A program made the position numbers and the translations under genes. Of a stretch of DNA of 13,429 bases, positions 5,957 through 12,097 are shown piece by piece (the stretch's first letter is position 1; each line of letters opens with the position of its first letter). The DNA is from an uncultured bacterium (GTDB lineage Bacteria; Planctomycetota; Phycisphaerae; Phycisphaerales; SM1A02): positions 1 through 13,429 of the forward strand of contig CAIPQY010000154.1 of assembly GCA_903867275.1 (NCBI GenBank), given 5' to 3'. The notes under the pieces are model-generated. The model did no database searches. It saw only the letters and a list, made by a program, of their open reading frames with translations, and was not told the DNA's origin.

Positions 5957-8494
5957 TCAGTTCGTCGCGCGCACACGCTCAAACAACTTCATGTCCCGGC
6001 CATCGAGCCAGCCGTCGCCGTTCAGGTCGGCGGCCACCAGTTCGGACATTCCGAGCTGCACGAGTTCCCGCACGCTGATCGAGACGATCGGCGTTGCACC
6101 GACATCGCCAATGAAGGCCATGCACGGCGCGTCGCTCACTCGACCGAAGTTGGCGAGAATGATGTTGCCGTCCGCCGCGTCGACCAAGCCGTTTCCGTCG
6201 AGGTCAGCATGCACCACGCTGCCGCCGCAACTTCCAGTGCCCGCTGCCAGACCGTACCGCACCACGTAGGCGCCCCAATCGAGCACATCGATCACATCGT
6301 CGCGCACGTTGCCGGGACCCGAGATGTTGCCGAGTACCAACTTGATGTCTGCCGCCCACACGCATCCATCGATCGACATCGCGGCACGGGTCTTGAGGGA
6401 GTGCAGTGCATCCTCAACGATGACGCAGCTGTAACCGGGCAGGCCGCCAGGCAGTTGGAGGGACGCTTCAGCCGATCCCGCCGCATTCAAGGCAACCTCG
6501 ACGGTTCGGTCCGCCCCCAGAGGGGCCGAGCCGTCACGCCCGGTGAAACTCAGGCTGACGCAGCGGGCCCAATCCGGCGCGTACGACGCGGCGCCGACAC
6601 TTGCCAAGCGAATGCGCGCCGCGGTTTCACTGCTCACCGTCACATCCGTGGTCGCCGTCGCGACATTGCCACACAGGTCAGCGGCGGACCATGTGACTCG
6701 CGTCGCACCGCAAGGCCACGGATCGTTGAATGCACGACCGTCGCTGCGCGATCCAGTCACCGCCACCGAACCGACTGGCGCGCAGCCATCGGAAGCCGTT
6801 GGCTTGAGGAAACTGATTGTCGAACCACACGGAACGCCTGCGCAACTCAGGGTCCTGACTTCGTTGAGCAATCCACTGAAAACCGGCGGATTGCTGTCCA
6901 CGATGAAGCGCTGCGAGTCCTCAAGCGCGGTGGGAATCACCGTCGACCCATTGCCATCGGTGAACATCGTCTGCAACGATGCCATGGAGAAGTACGTCAC
7001 CGAAGTCCCGTCACCGGTGCACGACTCCGACTTCACACGGAAGTCGAGCTTGGCCACGTCGATCTCGGTCGGGGCACCGCCGAGCCGTACTTGCCAAGTC
7101 TCCGCGAACCCGATGCGACCCGACGGACTGGGCCCCATGCCACCCGAGAAGATGAGCGAGTCGCGCGAAGCGTCGTATGCCAAGCCGATGTAGCCGCGCG
7201 CAGGCCCGTCACTGGAGCACAATTGCCAGGAGCCGTTGCGGAACCGGTACGACTGGGGATATTCGACCTCGACGCAGCAGCTGGTTCCACCGTGAATCAC
7301 CATCTCGTTGCGCCGCGTGTCATAGGCCATGCCGAAGACATAGCGCGCGGGGCCATTCGTGGCGATCTGCACCCAATTGGCGCCGTCCCAAGTCCAGGTA
7401 TCTCCGCGGTTGTAGAAGTTGAAGCCACCGTGCAGCATGACCTTGCCCAGGCCTGCGTCCCATGCCATGCGGTGTGCGTAGCGGTTGCCGATCGGCCCGG
7501 AGGCGATGCGCGTCCACGCGTTGGTCACCGGGTTCCACTCACAGGTGTCCGCCATCAGAGAGGAGAGGTTGTAGCCACCGTGCACAACGAGACGATTGCG
7601 CTTCGCGTCGAACGCCATCGCGAAATCACCGCGCGCGGGAATCTGGCCGGTGTTGAGTTGGCTCCAGGCCGTGCCGTTCCAACTCCACAGATCATTGAGC
7701 ACGCCACCGCTGCCGTAGCCGCCAAAGAGCAGGCAGCGACGCCCATTCGGGTCATACACCAGCGATCCCGCACCGCGCGCTGGCGGGCCTGACGCGCTCT
7801 TCATCTCCCACGACACGCCGTTCCACTCGTAGGTCTTGCCGTCCGACACGAGCACAGTACGGCTGCGCGATTCGTCGTACGCAATCTCGTATCCACCTGG
7901 TGCGGCCGTGGCCACGCGCTGCCAGACGGCCTCGCAGGGCGAAGCGGTGCTGCCGCCCGAGTACGGGCCGCTGCCAGGCTGCACGGAAGCCAGCACGATC
8001 GCAGTTCCTGCGGTCTGGTTGACCGAGTACGCGACATTGAATGGATCGGTCCCGGGGCGCACGCCGTCAAGACGCAGCAGATCCGGGTTCCACTTGACAA
8101 GGATCTGACCGGCCACGATCGGCGACGGTGCGTCCTTGAGGGTGACCTTCACCTCGACATCGCCGCCGAGAGGTGCGCAAGTGCTTGCCGAGGCGCGCAT
8201 GGCGACGCGAGCGCCCGTTACCGTCGACAAACCGGAGGTCTCACCGTCACTCGACGTGGCCATGCCAGAGAAGGGCCAAGGTCCGGTCGTTGAAACCAGC
8301 CCATTGTGCGTGCCGACATCGCGCGGCCCGTCAGTGGCGACGACTGGCGCTTTGGCCCCTCGATCAGAGGCCTTCAATTGCGCGGCCGAACCGCCACCGC
8401 CCGGAGCAGGACTGAACGCGAGTGCCACCGAAGCAACGACGAAAGGCGCGGTCGCGCAGATCACGCCAACCCCACGAAAAGCGAAGCGCATCAT
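5957..8494 (-). CDS. Secreted cohesin-like/Kelch propeller/HYR/dockerin protein
   Basis: This is an 845-residue exported protein of unknown function. The start is the ATG at 8494 (a second ATG follows at once), chosen for the AGGAGA site six bases upstream and the signal peptide that begins there (hydrophobic core, probable cleavage after ALA near residue 26). Domains in order: a low-complexity linker; the first half of a cohesin-like fold (about 113-183, VEVKVTLKD, ILVKWNPDLLRLDGV); a six-bladed Kelch-like propeller (about 188-470, repeated AYD....LV.HGG....TW.W and GPPARG motifs); what looks like the second half of the cohesin (476-533, IDVAKLDFRVKS, TDGNG); a HYR domain (536-621, CGATRVTWSAADLCGN); and a dockerin region (728-785, DLDGNGLVDAADGN). 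A further Asp-rich loop, DLNGDGWLDGRD, lies near the C-terminus. The likely location is the cell surface or outside. Base composition seems slightly less GC-rich than in tal/pgi. Confidence is high for the gene and moderate for the domain splitting. Confidence 0.9.
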   Translation of the reverse strand: MMRFAFRGVGVICATAPFVVASVALAFSPAPGGGGSAAQLKASDRGAKAPVVATDGPRDVGTHNGLVSTTGPWPFSGMATSSDGETSGLSTVTGARVAMRASASTCAPLGGDVEVKVTLKDAPSPIVAGQILVKWNPDLLRLDGVRPGTDPFNVAYSVNQTAGTAIVLASVQPGSGPYSGGSTASPCEAVWQRVATAAPGGYEIAYDESRSRTVLVSDGKTYEWNGVSWEMKSASGPPARGAGSLVYDPNGRRCLLFGGYGSGGVLNDLWSWNGTAWSQLNTGQIPARGDFAMAFDAKRNRLVVHGGYNLSSLMADTCEWNPVTNAWTRIASGPIGNRYAHRMAWDAGLGKVMLHGGFNFYNRGDTWTWDGANWVQIATNGPARYVFGMAYDTRRNEMVIHGGTSCCVEVEYPQSYRFRNGSWQLCSSDGPARGYIGLAYDASRDSLIFSGGMGPSPSGRIGFAETWQVRLGGAPTEIDVAKLDFRVKSESCTGDGTSVTYFSMASLQTMFTDGNGSTVIPTALEDSQRFIVDSNPPVFSGLLNEVRTLSCAGVPCGSTISFLKPTASDGCAPVGSVAVTGSRSDGRAFNDPWPCGATRVTWSAADLCGNVATATTDVTVSSETAARIRLASVGAASYAPDWARCVSLSFTGRDGSAPLGADRTVEVALNAAGSAEASLQLPGGLPGYSCVIVEDALHSLKTRAAMSIDGCVWAADIKLVLGNISGPGNVRDDVIDVLDWGAYVVRYGLAAGTGSCGGSVVHADLDGNGLVDAADGNIILANFGRVSDAPCMAFIGDVGATPIVSISVRELVQLGMSELVAADLNGDGWLDGRDMKLFERVRATN

Positions 8495-8500
8495 TACAAT

Positions 8501-8506
8501 TCTCCT
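8501..8506 (-). promoter_or_regulatory. Ribosome binding site of the Kelch/cohesin gene
   Basis: AGGAGA on the minus strand, six bases before the ATG at 8494. It decides the start: the same frame is open upstream to 8620, but those 42 residues do not look like a signal peptide and would cover the promoter region. Confidence 0.85.
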
Positions 8507-8565
8507 GTTGCAAGATTCGATTTGCTGTCGCATGACGTACAAGAACGGCACCGACAGACCACCCG

Positions 8566-8582
8566 GAAGCCCCTCTGGCTTC
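8566..8582 (-). other. Small hairpin in the 5' leader of the Kelch/cohesin gene
   Basis: GAAGCC and GGCTTC form a perfect 6-bp stem with a 5-base loop, between the predicted promoter and the ribosome site, in a leader of about 105 bases. It may be structural or regulatory, or chance. I recognise no known riboswitch. Confidence 0.3.
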
Positions 8583-8609
8583 TTTGAGCAGCAGCGCAGA
8601 GGTGCCCGC

Positions 8610-8639
8610 AGTATAGCCAAAGGATAGGAAGGCGATCAA
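8610..8639 (-). promoter_or_regulatory. Sigma-70-type promoter for the Kelch/cohesin gene
   Basis: On the minus strand, TTGATC (8634-8639, four of six) and TATACT (8610-8615, five of six) are separated by 18 bases. Transcription would start near 8602, giving a leader of about 105 bases before the ATG at 8494. This is the best promoter match in the window. It lies in the 187-bp gap downstream of the MFS gene, where I see no terminator for that gene, so read-through is also possible. Confidence 0.6.
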
Positions 8640-8681
8640 CCGTGCTCGCGAGGACTCTGAAGCGTTCCGCAGGCCGCCGCC

Positions 8682-10019
8682 TCACACCTCTTCGTAATCA
8701 AGATCCACGCCGTAGGTCTCGCGCAGACCAAGCAGCGCCACCATGGCCACGGCCATCACGATCGCGCCGGTGATGGCGGCGGCCTGCCACGGCGCACTGC
8801 CGCCCTGCCCCAGCAGCCGCTCAAGGCCCACCCACAGGCCGGCCGTGGCCGCGGCGCTCCATCGCACCAGATTGGGCGCGGTGGTGGCTGCGGTAGCGCG
8901 CACATTGGTGCCGAACTGCTCGGCGGCCGCTGTGGCGAACACCGCCCAGTAGCCGCAGCCAAGGCCCAGGCACCAGCACGCCACATAGAACCAGGTCTGC
9001 GAGCGCGCGCCGAAGAGGAAGTAGAACGCCATCGCCGCAACGGTGATCAGGTGGAAGGCGAGCACCGATCCGCGCCGACTCTTCAGCCACTGACTGAGCA
9101 GGCCGCTTGCAAGGTCGCCGATCGCGAGCCCCACGTAGCACCACATCACGGCGCGACCGGGGTCGGGCTTCTCGCTGGCCGGCAAGCCAAGACTGATGCC
9201 GATCACGTCGCCGTATTTCACCAGCGTGCCCACGGCGAACCAGATGGGCACCGCGATCAGCACCACGCACAGGTAGCGCACCAGCCGGCGCCGCGGCCAC
9301 ACCAGCATCCAGATCGCGCCGCGATGGCCGTGCGCGCGGATGTGATTCCACATGCCGCTCTCCACCACGCCCACGCGAAGCGCCAGCAGCGCAAGGCCAA
9401 GCCCGCCGCCAACCGCGAACGCCGCGCGCCAGGACATGAGCTGCGTCACGAAGTAGGCAACCACCGCTCCCAGAATGCCCACGCTGGCCACGATGGTGGT
9501 TGCGATGCCGCGCTTCTCACGGCTGGTGAGTTCGGCCACCAGCGTGATGCCCGCACCCAGTTCGCCCGCCAGGCCGATGCCGGCCAGGAACCGCAGCACC
9601 TCGTACTGGCGGATGGCCGTGCCCAGCCCGATCGCATGCAGAAAGCCAAGCGCCCCCGCCGCATCCACATCCGCCACGCAGGCGTTCAGCAGGTTCGCGA
9701 TCGAATAGGTGAGGATGCTGCCGAACAGCACCGTGAGCCGACCGAGTCGGTCACCCAGCACGCCCCACAGGATGCCACCCACCATCAGACCGGTCATCTG
9801 CAGCGTGTTGTCCAGCCAGATGCCCCAATCCTTCAGCAGCGCGTCATGCTGCTCGGTGGGTGTCCTTGCAAGTTGCGCGCCCAGCACATCGCTCAGGCTC
9901 TTCTTGCGAAGCAGCGCGAACAGCAGCAGATCGAAGATGTCCACGAAGTAGCCGAGCGCGGCCACCACCACCGCCAGCGTGACCGAGGCGCGCGATGGCG
10001 AAGCGTCAGGGCGTTGCAT
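8682..10019 (-). CDS. Major facilitator superfamily transporter, substrate unknown
   Basis: This is a 445-residue inner-membrane secondary transporter, of usual MFS length with about 11-12 hydrophobic segments. Segment 1 contains TLAVVVAALGYFVDIFDLLLF (about 14-34). The signature loop GVLGDRLGRL (86-95) is the MFS motif A between helices 2 and 3. RFLAGIGLAGELGAG (143-157) resembles motif B of the sugar and metabolite:proton symporter branches. AAEQFGTNVRATAATTAPN (365-383) is another conserved MFS patch. The substrate cannot be read from sequence. The frame is open upstream to 10154, but the upstream part is Arg-rich and lies inside the preceding gene; the ATG at 10019 gives a normal N-terminus. 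That start lies 14 bp inside the end of the upstream coiled-coil gene and lacks an SD sequence, which suggests coupled translation. Confidence 0.88.
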   Translation of the reverse strand: MQRPDASPSRASVTLAVVVAALGYFVDIFDLLLFALLRKKSLSDVLGAQLARTPTEQHDALLKDWGIWLDNTLQMTGLMVGGILWGVLGDRLGRLTVLFGSILTYSIANLLNACVADVDAAGALGFLHAIGLGTAIRQYEVLRFLAGIGLAGELGAGITLVAELTSREKRGIATTIVASVGILGAVVAYFVTQLMSWRAAFAVGGGLGLALLALRVGVVESGMWNHIRAHGHRGAIWMLVWPRRRLVRYLCVVLIAVPIWFAVGTLVKYGDVIGISLGLPASEKPDPGRAVMWCYVGLAIGDLASGLLSQWLKSRRGSVLAFHLITVAAMAFYFLFGARSQTWFYVACWCLGLGCGYWAVFATAAAEQFGTNVRATAATTAPNLVRWSAAATAGLWVGLERLLGQGGSAPWQAAAITGAIVMAVAMVALLGLRETYGVDLDYEEV

Positions 10020-10917
10020 TCGGCGTGGAGGGCGGCGTGGGCGGCGTTGCCGGCGGCGTGGCGCCCGCGCCGTTCGCGCGCAGGCCACCCGCCATGGCCA
10101 GTTCGTTCGAGAGCTCTTCCAGCAGGCCCTGCAACTGCGCGGCTGCTTCGGCATCGCTGCACGAACTGGTGCGCTGCTGGCCCCACACCGCCACTTCGCG
10201 CTGACCGTTCTCGCCGGGCACCTTCATGCTTCGAAGCAGAAGCACCATCACGCCCAGCGAGCGACGCGGCTGCTCCTTGCCCAACGACACGAACACCGCC
10301 ATCTTGAAGGGGCTCTGCGCCGCGGGATTGATGCCAGCGGCCGTCATGGCCTTCTGGAGCGACTTCTCCAACGCGGCCTTTTCCATGCTCGCCAGTGCCG
10401 CGCCCGCCACCTGCACGTCGAGCGAGCTGCGGATGTCCTTGTTGCCGGCGAGCACCTTGGTCAGCTCCACCACGGGCAGAGCGCCGGGGTCGAGGTCGTT
10501 CGCCTTCATGCGATCCATGTCGGCGCGCATGGAGGTGATGGATGCGCGCGCCTCGTCACGCTCGGTGCGCACGCTGGCGGCGTCGCGACGGGCGGTGTCG
10601 AGCTGGTTCACGCTGTCGGCGGCCTGCGACTTGGCGGCCTGCACCTCGGCCTCGGCCTTCTTCACGCGCTGCGTGGCGTCGGCGGCGGCGGTTTCGGCGG
10701 ACTGCACGCGCGCGGCGAGCGCGTTCAATTCGGCTGCCGCGGCGGCGCGCTCCTGCTCCTTGGCCTCCACGCGCGAACCCTGCAGCCACCACGCGGCACC
10801 ACCCGAGATGGCCGCCGCGATGATGACGGCGATGGCGATCACCGGCCCCGACACCGTGCGCGGCAGATCGCTTGGCGTGCTGGCGGGTGTGGGCTGGTTC
10901 CAGGGTGATTGGGTCAT
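10006..10917 (-). CDS. Membrane-anchored coiled-coil protein, function unknown
   Basis: I do not recognise a named family. The 303-residue product has a short Pro/Ser/Thr N-terminus, one transmembrane segment (about 25-45, PVIAIAVIIAAAISGGAAWW), then an Ala/Glu/Arg-rich region with strong coiled-coil character (about 48-140). A compact domain follows (about 145-275, including VVELTKVLAGNKDIRSSLDV and FKMAVFVSLG), and then a Pro/Thr tail. The topology resembles proteins that project a coiled coil from the membrane; the side is not certain. The ATG at 10917 is chosen because the preceding frame, open to 11238, is the reverse of the divergent GTPase gene and looks like shadow coding. No clear SD sequence precedes it. 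The gene overlaps the MFS gene by 14 bp, probably as an operon, and is divergent from the GTPase gene across 97 bp, which raises the possibility of a shared role. Confidence 0.8.
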   Translation of the reverse strand: MTQSPWNQPTPASTPSDLPRTVSGPVIAIAVIIAAAISGGAAWWLQGSRVEAKEQERAAAAAELNALAARVQSAETAAADATQRVKKAEAEVQAAKSQAADSVNQLDTARRDAASVRTERDEARASITSMRADMDRMKANDLDPGALPVVELTKVLAGNKDIRSSLDVQVAGAALASMEKAALEKSLQKAMTAAGINPAAQSPFKMAVFVSLGKEQPRRSLGVMVLLLRSMKVPGENGQREVAVWGQQRTSSCSDAEAAAQLQGLLEELSNELAMAGGLRANGAGATPPATPPTPPSTPNATP

Positions 10918-10941
10918 GGGATTTGGCCGAAGCGACGATGC

Positions 10942-10960
10942 GCTCCGATACACTCGGAGC
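10942..10960. promoter_or_regulatory. Inverted repeat in the divergent promoter region
   Basis: Arms GCTCCGA and TCGGAGC form a perfect 7-bp inverted repeat around TACAC, centred between the divergent coiled-coil and GTPase genes. It could be an operator for a dimeric regulator or a leader hairpin. A possible minus-strand -10 (TATGCT, 10958-10963) overlaps one arm. No regulator gene is visible in the window. Confidence 0.4.
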
Positions 10961-10999
10961 ATAACGCGGAGCCGCCATTGTCTGGCGCGTCCCGCTCCC

Positions 11000-11004
11000 G
11001 GAGG
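11000..11004 (+). promoter_or_regulatory. Ribosome binding site of the GTPase gene
   Basis: GGAGG lies ten bases before the ATG at 11015. It supports this start over the much longer open frame, which begins at 10226 inside the opposite-strand gene. Confidence 0.7.
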
Positions 11005-11014
11005 CGCCATCCGC

Positions 11015-12097
11015 ATGACCACACCGCCACCACCCCCGCCAGCCCCTCGCGACGGCATCGCGGACACGCACATCGATCTCGATGACGATGTGCTGGATCT
11101 CGGCGAGGATGTGCAGTTCGAAACCGCCGAGGTGGGTCTGGCCGAGCCGCACCCGATGGCCGCCAGCGACGTGACCGGCGATGCGCCCCGCCGCGACCGC
11201 GTGGTGGTGCTGGGGCGCACGCGCGCAGGCAAGACCATCTACCTGTCGCGTCTGTACGAGCAGTGCTGGAAGGGCGACGGCCCGCTGCGCATCGAGGCGC
11301 ACGACGGCCGCACGCATCTGGCGCTGCTCAGCATCATCGAGGAGATGCAGGAGCGCCGGAACTGGCCGCCGGCCACCGAAGACAGCAGCTACCTGGACCT
11401 GAACATCAGCTGGCGCGGACAGAGCCTGACCATGGTGAGCCTGGACTATCCGGGCGAGGTGTTCCGCCGCGCCTTCGTGCAGCAGGTGTCCGATCAGGAC
11501 ACGCAGGAGCTGATCGAGCATGTGCGTCGCGCCGCCGCGGTGCTGGTGCTGATCGACCCCAGGGTGCTGGCCACGGGCCGCATGGGCGAGGCGGCCGACG
11601 ACGACTTCGGCATGGTGCAGGCCATGCGCTACGTGCGCAGCCTTCCCGGCGGCATGCATGTGCCCATCACGCTGGTGCTGACCAAGATCGACGAGAACGC
11701 CGACCTGCTGCGCCACCACGGCAAGTTGCGCGGCTTCGCGGACAAGTTCTGCCGCAACCTGCTGCGCGTGGTGCCCGGCATGCGCGTGTTCGGCGTGTGC
11801 GCCGTGCGTTCGCGGCGCGACTCGCTTGGGCGCGTGGTGCCCGATCTTGATCGCCCGCCGCGCGGACTCACGGGCCCCATCGAATACTGCATGGAGCAGG
11901 TGATGTCGCAGCGGCTTGGCGAGGAGCGGCAGCGCGCCGTGGCCGCGCTGCAGGATCGCGCGCGTCGCGAGGAAGCCACCTCGGTGGTGGAAGAACGCAC
12001 CAACGACCGCTTCTGGCTCACGGTGAACGCGCTGCTGCTGGCGGGCGTGGTGCTGGTGGGCCTGATCGCGTGGTTCGTGGTGAAGAGCGCCCGCTGA
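11015..12097 (+). CDS. Tail-anchored Ras-like GTPase of a GAP1-type system
   Basis: The 360-residue product has an acidic, Pro-rich N-terminal tail (1-60) and then a P-loop GTPase domain. G1 is GRTRAGKT (67-74), G3 is DYPGE (144-148), and G4 is TKID (223-226), giving guanine specificity. A G5-like CAV follows near 262, and VLVLID (176-181) is the strand before G4. A Glu/Arg-rich helix (about 300-330) leads to one C-terminal hydrophobic segment (333-356, ending in KSAR), so the GTPase should face the cytoplasm and be held at the inner membrane by its tail. The DxPGE...F pattern and the context recall the DO-GTPase-like families that pair with GTPase-associated proteins in conflict systems; this is inference. 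The start is set by GGAGG ten bases upstream. The stop overlaps the next start (TGATG), so the two are translationally coupled. Confidence 0.88.
   Translation: MTTPPPPPPAPRDGIADTHIDLDDDVLDLGEDVQFETAEVGLAEPHPMAASDVTGDAPRRDRVVVLGRTRAGKTIYLSRLYEQCWKGDGPLRIEAHDGRTHLALLSIIEEMQERRNWPPATEDSSYLDLNISWRGQSLTMVSLDYPGEVFRRAFVQQVSDQDTQELIEHVRRAAAVLVLIDPRVLATGRMGEAADDDFGMVQAMRYVRSLPGGMHVPITLVLTKIDENADLLRHHGKLRGFADKFCRNLLRVVPGMRVFGVCAVRSRRDSLGRVVPDLDRPPRGLTGPIEYCMEQVMSQRLGEERQRAVAALQDRARREEATSVVEERTNDRFWLTVNALLLAGVVLVGLIAWFVVKSAR

Noticed and set aside
8495..8620. 42-residue N-terminal extension of the Kelch/cohesin protein
   Set aside because: It would overlap the predicted -10 element and leader, and would bury the signal peptide. 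The AGGAGA site points to the ATG at 8494.
10226..11014. N-terminal extension of the GTPase reading frame (open from 10226)
   Set aside because: It lies wholly over the opposite-strand coiled-coil gene and the divergent promoter region. A GGAGG site and a normal start are found at 11015.
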